From a virus, in the IMG/VR virus record IMGVR_UViG_3300009419_000081, positions 1 to 25,962 of that record: a DNA stretch of 25,962 nt; one strand, written 5' to 3'. Of the stretch, positions 6,594-13,526 are shown one piece after another. Under the pieces are notes generated by a model that was not told where the DNA came from, ran no database searches, and was given only the letters and a program-made list of their open reading frames with translations. Each line of letters opens with the position of its first letter. Position 1 is the stretch's first letter. The position numbers and the translations under genes were made by a program.

Positions 6594-8624
6594 TCATGAA
6601 CCAAACCTCTCAGAATCTGTCTTCAACCAGACGAATCCAGACCCTATTACAACCTTCTTAGCGTCAACAAGTCTCTCCCTTGCCCTTGTCCAAGCCTTCT
6701 GAAACGCCGCTTTATCGTCATCAGTGCAACCCTTCATAGACCAGAATTCACCCTTCCAGTCCTCCAAAGTCACTCCATAGCGTGTAGTACCATCTACTTC
6801 ACGATATGATGCTTTAGCCTTAATCACTTTCATCAAGGAATCCATCTCCAAACGCTGATTTCCACCGCTACCAGCATTGTTTTTAGCGTTCTTCTTTGTT
6901 GTCTGAACTATCTCAGTGTTGGCCTGAACAGCTAATGAGGTGACTGATTCAAAGCCCAAGGCTGATGTTGAGACATCAATTGCCACAACATCAAAGCCAA
7001 TTGCAATGTCATCAGAGCCATCTTTTTGCTTAGTCACGGTGATAGTTCCTGAGCCTTTAACTGATGGGTCACCAGTGTTAATGACCGAATCTAGGCGGTT
7101 AATCTCAAGTTCAGTGTCCACGGCTCCAAGCAAAGAGCTATGTCCTCGCAGTCCCTTTGTTACGTCCTTACCGCTGTGATGGATGACTAATAAGGCACAG
7201 TCGTAGAAGGCTTGGAGTTTCCCTGCTTGGGTGATGAAGCCACCCATATCTTCTGAACTGTTCTCGTTAAAGCCACCTCCAGACATCCTCATCAGGGTGT
7301 CAAGCACAATCATCTGTAGCTTTTCACCAACTGTCTCAAGTAAGTCGTTGATTGCGCTAATTAAATTGTCAAAGTCTTCCTGTGAAGACCTTAAGTTAAT
7401 TTGCGCCCTAATGACATACAAAGGCGCACCATCTGGGCTGTCGTTCTTTATCTTGCAAGCCTTAATCCTTGCGCCTAAACCTCCATGACCTTCACCTGCG
7501 ATGTACAGCACCACACCTGACTGCTTAACGGCCTTACCCATCCAGTCACGCCCTGTAGCTATCGCCTCTGCCATATCAAGGGCAATGAATGACTTGTAAG
7601 ACGCTGGTGGTGCATACAAAGCCACAAATGCCTTCTTTGGGATGATGTCCTCAATCAGCCACTCTACTGGCTCGTCCTTTATGGAATCCCAAGACTCAAC
7701 CAGAAACCGTGACTTTTGGGCAGATTCAGATTGAGATGCTTCAGATTCAGGGACATCTAACTTCAATCTTTGCGGCAACCAGACTTCATCTACCGACTTG
7801 ATGACCGTACAGGCTCTAGCACTTGAAGCCAATGTTTCCCTGTCACCACCATACTTATTGACCCACTCAAAGGCATCCTCTTTCGGGTGTTTGAGTTCTA
7901 AATCCAACACCCTGACACTCTTTGCGACTGGTAGTAGTGCCTCCACCACCTTGGTAGCGTAACTCCAGCCTGAGACATCGTTATCAGGCACGATTACCAC
8001 GTTTGCGCCTGTGAAGTACTGGTTGAGTTCAGGACTCCAATTGCCTGAACCAGCATGACTTGTGGTGGCTACAACTTTCAGACTGCCCAAGGCATCTGCC
8101 GCCTTCTCGCCTTCAGTGATGTAGACAACTCGTCCAGCGGCTGTTGCCTGTTGCAGATCGGGTAGCTTGTAGGGGACGATTCTGCAATCTCCCAATTTGC
8201 CAACCCTTGAGTTGTCGGGCATGACTCTCAGGGTCTTATATGTCTTGCCTTTAGTGTCATTGGTCTTGAATCTTTGCTTCACGAACAGGGAGACACCATC
8301 TTCATCGGTGTAATGCCACTCCTGTTGGAATGTCGGTGTCTGAATGTAGGGTAGAGGCTTGATGCTTGATAGGTATTCGGGTCTATCTTGTTGGGGTAGG
8401 GCAGGGAGGAGTCCCATGTCCTTGATCGTGTTAAAGACGGTGTGCTGATCGCATCCACCGTGGCATTTAAAGAGGTAGTTCCCATCACTTGATTCTGTGA
8501 TGGATAGGCTTGGATGCTTGTCGCCGTTGCCTTGACCGTGCGAGGGTACAGGGCAAGATGCTAAGTAACCATTCCCTACTTTCTTGGCGTTTCCAAGCGT
8601 AGTGGCTAATTCTTGTGCTGACAT
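6594..8624 (-). CDS. Primase-helicase with zinc, TOPRIM and RepA-like ATPase domains
   Basis: This 676-residue protein should prime and unwind DNA at the phage fork. The N-terminal zinc-binding domain has Cys24, His29, Cys54 and Cys58. A TOPRIM domain follows with VVYITEGEKAADALG (Glu171) and VVIVPDND (Asp214, Asp216). After an acidic/serine linker, a RecA/RepA-type ATPase domain begins near residue 318. Its Walker A is the variant APPASYKS (338-345), its Walker B is MIVLD (438-442), and ALLVIHHSGKD is the following motif. The SYKS variant lacks the usual second Gly, but the Lys-Ser remain. The last ~100 residues are charged and may bind DNA or another replisome protein. A terminator-like hairpin separates it from the SSB gene upstream. 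Confidence 0.88.
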   Translation of the reverse strand: MSAQELATTLGNAKKVGNGYLASCPVPSHGQGNGDKHPSLSITESSDGNYLFKCHGGCDQHTVFNTIKDMGLLPALPQQDRPEYLSSIKPLPYIQTPTFQQEWHYTDEDGVSLFVKQRFKTNDTKGKTYKTLRVMPDNSRVGKLGDCRIVPYKLPDLQQATAAGRVVYITEGEKAADALGSLKVVATTSHAGSGNWSPELNQYFTGANVVIVPDNDVSGWSYATKVVEALLPVAKSVRVLDLELKHPKEDAFEWVNKYGGDRETLASSARACTVIKSVDEVWLPQRLKLDVPESEASQSESAQKSRFLVESWDSIKDEPVEWLIEDIIPKKAFVALYAPPASYKSFIALDMAEAIATGRDWMGKAVKQSGVVLYIAGEGHGGLGARIKACKIKNDSPDGAPLYVIRAQINLRSSQEDFDNLISAINDLLETVGEKLQMIVLDTLMRMSGGGFNENSSEDMGGFITQAGKLQAFYDCALLVIHHSGKDVTKGLRGHSSLLGAVDTELEINRLDSVINTGDPSVKGSGTITVTKQKDGSDDIAIGFDVVAIDVSTSALGFESVTSLAVQANTEIVQTTKKNAKNNAGSGGNQRLEMDSLMKVIKAKASYREVDGTTRYGVTLEDWKGEFWSMKGCTDDDKAAFQKAWTRARERLVDAKKVVIGSGFVWLKTDSERFGS

Positions 8625-8648
8625 TTATGGCGTTTCCAATTGAGGGGA

Positions 8649-8681
8649 CAAAAAAACCAGAGTCTCCCCCGAAACTCTGGT
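8649..8681 (-). terminator. Rho-independent terminator between SSB and primase-helicase genes
   Basis: On the minus strand an 8-bp stem, ACCAGAGT with ACTCTGGT (8656-8663 and 8674-8681), encloses a ten-base loop containing five consecutive Gs. It is followed directly by a run of seven T residues. This is a textbook intrinsic terminator, 20 bases after the SSB stop. Partial read-through must supply the primase-helicase unless a promoter exists that I could not find. Confidence 0.85.
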
Positions 8682-8700
8682 GCTGTGAGAGGTGCAGTGT

Positions 8701-9285
8701 TTAGCTGAACATCTCGTCATCACTCATTGCTGGTGATGGTGCGGGTTTGGCAACTGGTGTAGGTGCTGGCTTGGCTACTGGTGCTTGGAACTCAGGCTCT
8801 GCACTCTCACCACCTGCCAATGCCGCTGGTCGTGCCACCCAACCTGTGATTTCAAAGATCGGCACTCGTGTGCTTCCCTTGCCTACCTTCTCAGGGCGTG
8901 AACCCTTGTACTCAACGACTGGCAACTTACCAGCATTGGCTGACAAACCTGAAGAAGCGATCTTGTATAGATGTTCCAAGCCCATGTTAGAACCTGCACC
9001 GTTAGCACTCCACTCTGCAACACCGATCTCTTTGTTGTAGAAAGTGACCTTGAAGCCTCGTTTGTGTTCGGGTGATGGTTGTGCGCCTTTACGACCCAAC
9101 GAGTCATCAGCCACGAATTCAAAGACACCAGTTGCAATGAGCATCCAACCTGTTTGGATGTTCTCGATGTCGAACACGAACTTACCTAGTTGGAATTCAC
9201 CATCTTGGTTTGACCATGCGTTTGCTTGTGGGCTATATCGGATGTAGTTACCGTTACCGCCGCCGCCTGAGAGATTTAAGTTCAT
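8701..9285 (-). CDS. Probable single-stranded DNA-binding protein
   Basis: This 194-residue protein begins with a Gly/Asn-rich stretch and a likely OB-fold region (FQLGKFVFDIENIQTGWMLI to RVPIFEITGWVARP, named by their ends). A proline/alanine-rich flexible linker with repeated VAKPAPTP and VAKPAPSP follows. The protein ends in the acidic tip MSDDEMFS. A flexible linker with an acidic, aromatic-ending tip is the hallmark of SSB-type proteins, which use it to recruit partners. Its location between a recombination nuclease and the primase-helicase fits. I do not see a classic E. coli SSB fold signature, so it belongs to a diverged phage type. Terminator-like hairpins lie on both sides of the gene. 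Confidence 0.72.
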   Translation of the reverse strand: MNLNLSGGGGNGNYIRYSPQANAWSNQDGEFQLGKFVFDIENIQTGWMLIATGVFEFVADDSLGRKGAQPSPEHKRGFKVTFYNKEIGVAEWSANGAGSNMGLEHLYKIASSGLSANAGKLPVVEYKGSRPEKVGKGSTRVPIFEITGWVARPAALAGGESAEPEFQAPVAKPAPTPVAKPAPSPAMSDDEMFS

Positions 9286-9308
9286 TTGATGTTTCCTTGT
9301 TTAAAGTT

Positions 9309-9329
9309 AAAAAATGTGACAGATGTCAC
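9309..9329 (-). terminator. Palindrome with T-run upstream of the SSB gene
   Basis: The minus strand reads GTGACATCTGTCAC followed by ATTTTTT (arms 9316-9321 and 9324-9329). It can form a short stem and then a U-run, as a weak intrinsic terminator or attenuator. The perfect six-base symmetry also fits a repressor operator. It lies 30 bases before the SSB start, with no promoter visible between. Confidence 0.55.
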
Positions 9330-9351
9330 GGTGGGGGATTTGGGGTTGTGA

Positions 9352-10440
9352 TTATTGCGTCAGACCTTTGTCTCTTGCAAGCGTTAATCCACTTGATATG
9401 CGGGAAGTTAACGGTTCAATAGATTGCTTCAAGTCTTTCGGTAACAGTTTCTCTGCCGCCGCAGGGGTGATGAGTTCTTGCTTGACGATCTGGTCAATGG
9501 TGAGGCCGCAAGCCAACAGTGCAGGGACAACATCTGATTCTTTTGTCCATGAACGTAATGCTCTCTTGGGCGTGAGTTGCCAGCCATCAATGACAGCACC
9601 TGATTCCATGCGTTTTAAGGCGTGATCTCTCACAGCCTTGATGTAGTCCTCAACCATGTCAAATTGCGCCAGCAAGACGCTAATCTGTTGCTCTGTAAGC
9701 ACTTCTATTGGCGGTGCATTACTCACCACTTCAACAATCTGTTGCTGTGCAGGGCAAATAGTCTTTGCGGGGCAATACTGACAGGCTGAATCCGATGGTG
9801 TTGGTGGATATGCAGGGTTCAAGGCATTCTCAATAGCAGGCGCAAGAACATAGTGCTCCCAATCAACCAACTCCTGAATTGTCATTGAGTGCTTACGCAA
9901 CTCACCATGATGCGGCTGGATAATCCACAACTCGACAGTCGAGATGTCACGAAACAAGTTATGCAAATTCAGGGCTGACAAGGCGTATAGCTTAAGTTGT
10001 TCACTGTCGGCATCAACGTAACCACGACCTGTTTTCAGGTCAGCAATGATGAGTTTGCGTTTCTCTTTTGAGATACCGATAACGTCAGTCGTGCCTCCTA
10101 CTTTGCAAACTTGTGTGTCTTGATAGGGGATGAACTGCTCAACCTGAACACTGCCAGCACCTAACTCATCTTCAATCTTCCAGATGGCTTTGAGATGCTC
10201 AAGGGCGAACTCACAATTCTCCTCAGTCATTGTGATGCCTTCAAAGACTTGGCCTTCAAACTTTGTAGGGTCTAGGTCACCTTTGAAGCAGTGTTCTGCA
10301 AGTGAATGAATTGCAGTGCCTATCTTCGCCGCTTCGCCACCTTCCACATAGGGCATTTGTGCTGACAACTTGGCAGAGGCGGGACAGGCTATCCAACGTG
10401 ATGATGCTGATGCTCTGAGGTTCAGTTGCTTTGTTGCCAT
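9352..10440 (-). CDS. Cas4/RecB-like PD-(D/E)XK nuclease (DUF2800 type)
   Basis: This 362-residue protein is probably a recombination exonuclease that processes DNA ends. Motifs run in the usual order: GTAIH with His45, GGTTDVIGI with Asp119, IIADLKTGRG with Asp134 and Lys136, and QLKLYAL with Gln148. Four cysteines are placed as in Fe-S cluster nucleases of the Cas4/AddB type: Cys19, then Cys220, Cys223 and Cys229 in ACQYCPAKTICPA. The last third is helical and may contact DNA or the adjacent SSB. Its start overlaps the previous small gene by 19 bases. No CRISPR genes are nearby, so an adaptation role is unlikely; pairing with SSB suggests a recombination module. Confidence 0.85.
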   Translation of the reverse strand: MATKQLNLRASASSRWIACPASAKLSAQMPYVEGGEAAKIGTAIHSLAEHCFKGDLDPTKFEGQVFEGITMTEENCEFALEHLKAIWKIEDELGAGSVQVEQFIPYQDTQVCKVGGTTDVIGISKEKRKLIIADLKTGRGYVDADSEQLKLYALSALNLHNLFRDISTVELWIIQPHHGELRKHSMTIQELVDWEHYVLAPAIENALNPAYPPTPSDSACQYCPAKTICPAQQQIVEVVSNAPPIEVLTEQQISVLLAQFDMVEDYIKAVRDHALKRMESGAVIDGWQLTPKRALRSWTKESDVVPALLACGLTIDQIVKQELITPAAAEKLLPKDLKQSIEPLTSRISSGLTLARDKGLTQ

Positions 10441-10646
10441 GATGCTCTCTCAATGTGATGATGGTTAATGAGTAATTGGTAGGCAAGTTGCCTTGTTTCG
10501 TTTGATACTGCATGACCTAAGTCTTCAGGGTCTAGGATTCTTTTGAGGAACACGACTGTTGATTGGTTTTGCTTGCGTTCTTGTTCAAGCTGTACTGATA
10601 ACCAAACAATATGGTCACGCATCACTTGACGTTCTTTGTCATCCAT
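10422..10646 (-). CDS. Hypothetical protein, 74 residues
   Basis: I do not recognise this protein. I chose ATG at 10646, two bases after the preceding stop and preceded by GGAG; an upstream in-frame start at 10667 would overlap the previous gene. The sequence is mostly helical and charged: MDDKERQVMRDH, then HIVWLSVQLEQERKQNQS, then FLKRILDPEDLGHAVSN and a His-rich LINHHHIERASW near the end. It has no membrane segment. It is coupled to the nuclease gene, whose start lies inside it, so a small accessory of the nuclease is conceivable. Confidence 0.65.
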   Translation of the reverse strand: MDDKERQVMRDHIVWLSVQLEQERKQNQSTVVFLKRILDPEDLGHAVSNETRQLAYQLLINHHHIERASWQQSN

Positions 10647-10648
10647 TT

Positions 10649-11473
10649 TCAATCTCCACAGAAACAAGCGATTGTTTCCTCATTAGGGTCAAACATATCT
10701 CTTTGCTCTGATGCAAATTGAATCATTGAGGCATAGGATGGACGGTCGGAACGAAACACCGCACCGCTTGGCTTGCTTGCCAGTGCCAGTGCCTCCATTT
10801 GCGCCCACCATATACCACGTTCAGGTTTTTCTGCAATTAGAGAAAGCACTTGAGAGCCGCCCTTTAGAAAGCAAAGATCGCAATTGCCGTGATATGTCAC
10901 GCCATTGATATTTGGCAATTCCAAATCAAAAGGCTGATTACGCCAAAACTCTCCAACTGTTTCCTTAGTAACGCCAGCAGTTACCAAGGTAATCCTAGAT
11001 TTATCGGCAATCTTGGCGGCTCTACGTTGTTCATCTGCCCTCATACCAATCCAGTCCATAGTTTCATTGTGGTCAGTCCATCCTGTAGATTTCAAATACT
11101 TGTGTATGGTGCGAATCTTCAATTCAGAGGTGCAAAATCTTGTCACTGGATTGGGCAAATACTGACGTTTACGAATCAAAGCCTCAAATGGTTCGCCATT
11201 TCTGCTGGCTGTTTCGTAAGTCACTACCTCAAATGCAGGGTCGGAATCACGATATTCAAGCCATGCGATAGGAACATTCCAATTTGTCCCACAATCATGG
11301 ACAAACTTGAGGGTTGCCTCATCTTCCTTTCCAGTGTTAGCAAAGCAAACTACAGCCTCATCAGGCAACTTGCCATTATTAGCCTCCAGAACACGCCAAA
11401 GCATATAGGCACTGGTACGACCACCGCTAAAGCTGATGCAGGTCGGCTCGTTAATCTCGAATGGATTAGCCAT
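10649..11473 (-). CDS. PAPS reductase-like ATP pyrophosphatase family protein
   Basis: Counted from ATG at 11473, which overlaps the RuvC-like stop and follows GGGGG, the protein has 274 residues. The PP-loop ISFSGGRTSAYML contains SGGRTS at 16-21, where classical CysH proteins have SGGKDS. VVCFANTGKEDEATLKF follows, as in adenine nucleotide alpha hydrolases, and then TRFCTSELKIR. The second half has NCDLCFLKG and a terminal ACFCGD, so several cysteines could bind an Fe-S cluster or zinc. This subgroup is common in phages but its substrate is unknown. Sulfate assimilation, nucleic acid thiolation and DNA modification are all possible. Location among recombination genes favours DNA or nucleotide chemistry, which is inference. 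Confidence 0.8.
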   Translation of the reverse strand: MANPFEINEPTCISFSGGRTSAYMLWRVLEANNGKLPDEAVVCFANTGKEDEATLKFVHDCGTNWNVPIAWLEYRDSDPAFEVVTYETASRNGEPFEALIRKRQYLPNPVTRFCTSELKIRTIHKYLKSTGWTDHNETMDWIGMRADEQRRAAKIADKSRITLVTAGVTKETVGEFWRNQPFDLELPNINGVTYHGNCDLCFLKGGSQVLSLIAEKPERGIWWAQMEALALASKPSGAVFRSDRPSYASMIQFASEQRDMFDPNEETIACFCGD

Positions 11474-11939
11474 GCTTTGACCCCCACAATGCGATGAGTG
11501 CGGCATCACTACGACCATCATCTTTGACACGTTTAAAGAGTGCAGTTTGTTCAGGGAACAACTCCATTGCTCTGGCTCTTGAGCCATCTTTACCACCTGT
11601 CATGCCAAGACCTTTCTGCCAAGTCTGTGGAGTCATGAGAGTTGTTTTGATCTTCATGGTTGTGAGGACTCCCTCGACCACGCCAAGAGAACGACCAAAG
11701 GAGAAGACAGATGTCACGCCTTGCCCTGCCATAGCAAAAACCTTCTCTACATAGGCTTCATTAGGGTCAAACTGCTTGATGATGTCTACCAGTTCAGGCA
11801 CTGACACCTGACGTTTGGCTTTGCCATTACGGTCAAGGGTGACTGTTGGCATATCTACAACACCAACAAGTTCACCATCCTGAACCAAGGCGATAGCACC
11901 GTTAAGACCAACGTCAATACCCAAGGTGCGCTTAGTCAT
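11466..11939 (-). CDS. RuvC-like Holliday junction resolvase
   Basis: This 157-residue protein has the RNase H-fold RuvC signature: LGIDVGLNGAIAL with Asp9, VEKVFAM with Glu65, and KDDGRSDAALIAL with Asp141 and Asp145. A conserved PQTWQKGLG segment typical of phage members of the family is also present. It should cut four-way junctions or branched replication intermediates before packaging. The length is near that of bacterial RuvC (about 170). The ATG at 11939 overlaps the regulator stop codon and is preceded by AAGGGGG, so it is probably translated from the regulator transcript. All four acidic catalytic residues are visible. Confidence 0.9.
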   Translation of the reverse strand: MTKRTLGIDVGLNGAIALVQDGELVGVVDMPTVTLDRNGKAKRQVSVPELVDIIKQFDPNEAYVEKVFAMAGQGVTSVFSFGRSLGVVEGVLTTMKIKTTLMTPQTWQKGLGMTGGKDGSRARAMELFPEQTALFKRVKDDGRSDAALIALWGSKHG

Positions 11940-12162
11940 TTTGACCCCCTTGGAGGGCTTGTAGGCGGCTCTGAATGAGGGAATCTACCGATTCTTCTAG
12001 CCGTTTGATACTGGTGACCAGTGGTATGGTCTTTCCAGTGGCGTAACGGCTGACCTGAGAGGGGTCAAGACCAGCTTGCCTAGCCACATCAGTGATGGTG
12101 AAGCCAGCCTTTTCAGCCTTTTCCCTAATGGAATCAATAAGTTGCATGGTTTGTGTGTTCAT
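11932..12162 (-). CDS. Small Cro/CI-type HTH transcriptional regulator
   Basis: The 76-residue protein is almost entirely an HTH domain. The segment FTITDVARQAGLDPSQVSRYATGKTIPL (about residues 21-48; core DVARQAGLDPSQVSRYATG) fits the HTH_3 (Cro/C1) pattern. A C-terminal helix (IKRLEESVDSLIQSRLQAL) is probably for dimerisation. It is the first gene of the leftward replication/recombination operon. It is divergent from the plus cassette across a 152-bp region with TTGACTA half-sites overlapping both promoters, so autoregulation and control of the divergent promoter are likely. The ATG at 12162 has no Shine-Dalgarno, and the predicted transcript start lies one to three bases ahead of it. A later ATG at 12147 also lacks a site. 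Confidence 0.87.
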   Translation of the reverse strand: MNTQTMQLIDSIREKAEKAGFTITDVARQAGLDPSQVSRYATGKTIPLVTSIKRLEESVDSLIQSRLQALQGGQND

Positions 12163-12170
12163 GGGGCTGG

Positions 12171-12200
12171 ATTCTAGAGGACTTTGGATTGGTTAGTCAA
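12171..12200 (-). promoter_or_regulatory. Leftward promoter of the HTH regulator operon
   Basis: On the minus strand, TTGACT (12200-12195) and TAGAAT (12176-12171) are separated by 18 bases, giving five of six matches to each sigma-70 box. The expected start point falls around 12164, almost at the ATG at 12162, so the mRNA may be leaderless. The -35 box lies within a TTGACTA half-site. Confidence 0.6.
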
Positions 12201-12253
12201 GTGCTAATTGATTTAATAACCCACTGGAGTGTGTGGGATTAAATGGGTGGGGC

Positions 12254-12269
12254 TTGACTAGGTAGTCAA
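12254..12269. promoter_or_regulatory. Operator-like palindrome TTGACTA-GG-TAGTCAA
   Basis: Two perfect seven-base arms flank a GG spacer. A third copy of the half-site, TAGTCAA, lies at 12194-12200 over the -35 box of the opposite promoter. The divergent HTH regulator is the likely binder. Confidence 0.65.
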
Positions 12270-12281
12270 CTCTGATATGAT
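12254..12281 (+). promoter_or_regulatory. Rightward promoter of the plus-strand cassette
   Basis: TTGACT at 12254-12259 and TATGAT at 12276-12281 are separated by 16 bases, a good sigma-70 promoter. The first gene follows at 12315 with CAGGAGA as ribosome binding site. The operator palindrome covers the -35 box, so repression by occlusion is expected. Confidence 0.7.
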
Positions 12282-12314
12282 TCACCCATCAGCAACACAA
12301 ACAGGAGATACCAG

Positions 12315-12764
12315 ATGACAAACACAACTAAACAAATTCGTGGCAACTGCCAATGCTGTGGTCGCCAACAAGCTGTTGTAGGTGGCTTGATGTCCAAGCA
12401 TGGCTACACCGTCAAAGAGGGCTGGTTTTCTGGTGTTTGCTCAGGTCGTAACTACCAGCCTATTCAAGTAAGCCGCACCATGACAGACAAAATCATTGCT
12501 GACATTAGCGCAGAAATCCCAGAATTGATTGCCAAGGCTGAAAAAGTTAAGTCTGGCGAAATGACCCCCACAACAATCAAACTGCGCTTTAACAAAGAAA
12601 CAATACCTTTTGAGCAAGGCAACTTGAAACAACAGTCAGAAGCCAGAACTAGCTTGGAATGGGCTTACCGCAATCGTGCAAGAGCAGGTCAAGATTTTGT
12701 CAAAACAATGACTGAAGTTGCTGACAAATTTCATGGTCAATCGTTAATTGAAGTAACCAAGTAA
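12315..12764 (+). CDS. Conserved hypothetical protein with N-terminal Cys motif
   Basis: This 149-residue protein is the first gene after the rightward promoter, with CAGGAGA before the ATG. The N terminus carries GNCQCCGRQQAVV and a later VCSGRNYQPI, a cysteine arrangement that could bind zinc. The rest is helical (ELIAKAEKVKSGEM, ARTSLEWAYRNRARAG). Similar proteins occur in phages and plasmids as far as I recall, without known function. As the first product of the divergent operon it is a candidate early host-takeover or regulatory protein. That role is inference; only the Cys motif and position are seen. Confidence 0.8.
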   Translation: MTNTTKQIRGNCQCCGRQQAVVGGLMSKHGYTVKEGWFSGVCSGRNYQPIQVSRTMTDKIIADISAEIPELIAKAEKVKSGEMTPTTIKLRFNKETIPFEQGNLKQQSEARTSLEWAYRNRARAGQDFVKTMTEVADKFHGQSLIEVTK

Positions 12765-12770
12765 ACCCAA

Positions 12771-12784
12771 GGGGCGCAAGCCCC
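12771..12784 (+). terminator. GNRA-loop hairpin after the first cassette gene
   Basis: GGGGC-GCAA-GCCCC forms a five-bp GC stem closed by a GNRA-type tetraloop, followed by ATCTTT. It lies 6 bases after the stop at 12764 and before the next gene's AAAGGAGA site. The short T-run suggests an attenuator or mRNA-stabilising hairpin more than a full terminator. Confidence 0.4.
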
Positions 12785-12812
12785 ATCTTTCAACCTTAAA
12801 GGAGAATTGAAA

Positions 12813-13085
12813 ATGACACGTTACACATTCACTAACAAACTTGAAGTCTTAGAGACAGTACGCCGAGCCATTCAGTTAGGCGTTAGCGACATTCACATTG
12901 TTGATTGCAGTGGTGATGGAGTTGGCTTTTGGATTGATATGGACTTGTCTTGCATCATGACAGATCAAGAACAAAAGTGGGTCACTCAATTTGCCGAACG
13001 TAAGGCAACCCCATTTGTTTACTACTCACCCTATAACGGCGAGTTCTTAGGCGCACAACCCGCTAAAGCTGGACAAGATTACTAA
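12813..13085 (+). CDS. Hypothetical protein, 90 residues
   Basis: I do not recognise this small soluble protein. AAAGGAGA (12798-12805) lies seven bases ahead of ATG at 12813, which I prefer to an in-frame TTG at 12807. The sequence alternates helices and strands: LEVLETVRRAIQLG, then SDIHIVDCSGDGVGFWIDMD, then a C-terminal part with PFVYYSPYNGEFLGAQ. It has no membrane segment. It is the second gene of the rightward cassette, and a small early protein is the natural expectation. Confidence 0.7.
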   Translation: MTRYTFTNKLEVLETVRRAIQLGVSDIHIVDCSGDGVGFWIDMDLSCIMTDQEQKWVTQFAERKATPFVYYSPYNGEFLGAQPAKAGQDY

Positions 13086-13094
13086 GGAAACCCC

Positions 13095-13247
13095 ATGCCA
13101 CTAGACGAATCAGACCTTGACTACATGAAAGCGGAGGACTTTTACCGCCGCCGCTACCAGTCAAACATTGCGGCTCACCCAGATTGCCGTGACCCTGCCC
13201 ATGATGGCTGTGAACTTTGTGAAGATGAGGAGAATGATGATGAATGA
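13095..13247 (+). CDS. Micro-protein with Cys/His motif, 50 residues
   Basis: This ORF begins at ATG 13095, four bases after the AAGGAAA ribosome binding site, and ends at TGA 13247. It has an acidic N terminus (MPLDESDLDYMKAEDF), a basic patch YRRRYQ and a putative zinc knuckle HPDCRDPAHDGCELC, then an acidic tail EDEENDDE. The His/Cys spacing is suggestive but I cannot assign a family. The next gene starts inside its end. Good initiation signals and operon placement support it as a real gene despite its size. Confidence 0.6.
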   Translation: MPLDESDLDYMKAEDFYRRRYQSNIAAHPDCRDPAHDGCELCEDEENDDE

Positions 13248-13326
13248 GAAACTTCTTGATGTCCTAGCGGCTACCGCTATCGGTATCGGCTTTGCTGTTT
13301 TGCTTGTGGCATGGTGGTCTTCATGA
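13234..13326 (+). CDS. Tiny single-span membrane protein, 28-30 residues
   Basis: Three consecutive ATG codons (13234, 13237, 13240) follow GAGGAG at 13227-13232; the third gives the best spacing. The product is MNEKLLDVLAATAIGIGFAV followed by LLVAWWSS, a short charged start and one hydrophobic helix. It overlaps the end of the 50-residue ORF, and its stop overlaps the next start as ATGA at 13323. Such micro-membrane proteins in early phage operons may act on host membranes, but no function is known here. Confidence 0.5.
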   Translation: MMMNEKLLDVLAATAIGIGFAVLLVAWWSS

Positions 13327-13526
13327 ACAACCCACCAGCATTTCCTCCTATGCACGACCCCAATACGCATGAGTTTGGCATGACATTGCGTGACTACTTT
13401 GCGGCAAAGGCTATGCAAGCGGTAATCACTGGATATGCAACACAAAATAAAGTCGGTTTGTATTCCAATTGGGCGGGTCTTGCTTATGAAATGGCAGACG
13501 CAATGTTGAAAGAGAGAGAAGCATGA
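13323..13526 (+). CDS. Conserved hypothetical small phage protein, 67 residues
   Basis: I chose ATG 13323, which overlaps the previous stop as ATGA; an upstream in-frame ATG at 13311 would lie inside the membrane micro-gene. The protein starts with a proline-rich MNNPPAFPPMHDPN. It then carries GMTLRDYFAAKAMQAVITG, a motif I recognise as recurring in many small phage proteins of unknown function, and a helical tail LAYEMADAMLKEREA. No metal or membrane motif is present. Its stop again overlaps the following start (13523). Confidence 0.75.
   Translation: MNNPPAFPPMHDPNTHEFGMTLRDYFAAKAMQAVITGYATQNKVGLYSNWAGLAYEMADAMLKEREA

Noticed and set aside
6413-6604. A 63-residue open frame over the TTTGTCC repeats.
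   Set aside because: Its TGQTGQ pattern is only the translation of the tandem repeats, and it overlaps the ends of both flanking genes.
10889-11497. A 202-residue plus-strand open frame opposite the PAPS-reductase-like gene.
   Set aside because: The opposite strand encodes a protein with clear motifs and coupled start/stop signals; this is a shadow frame.
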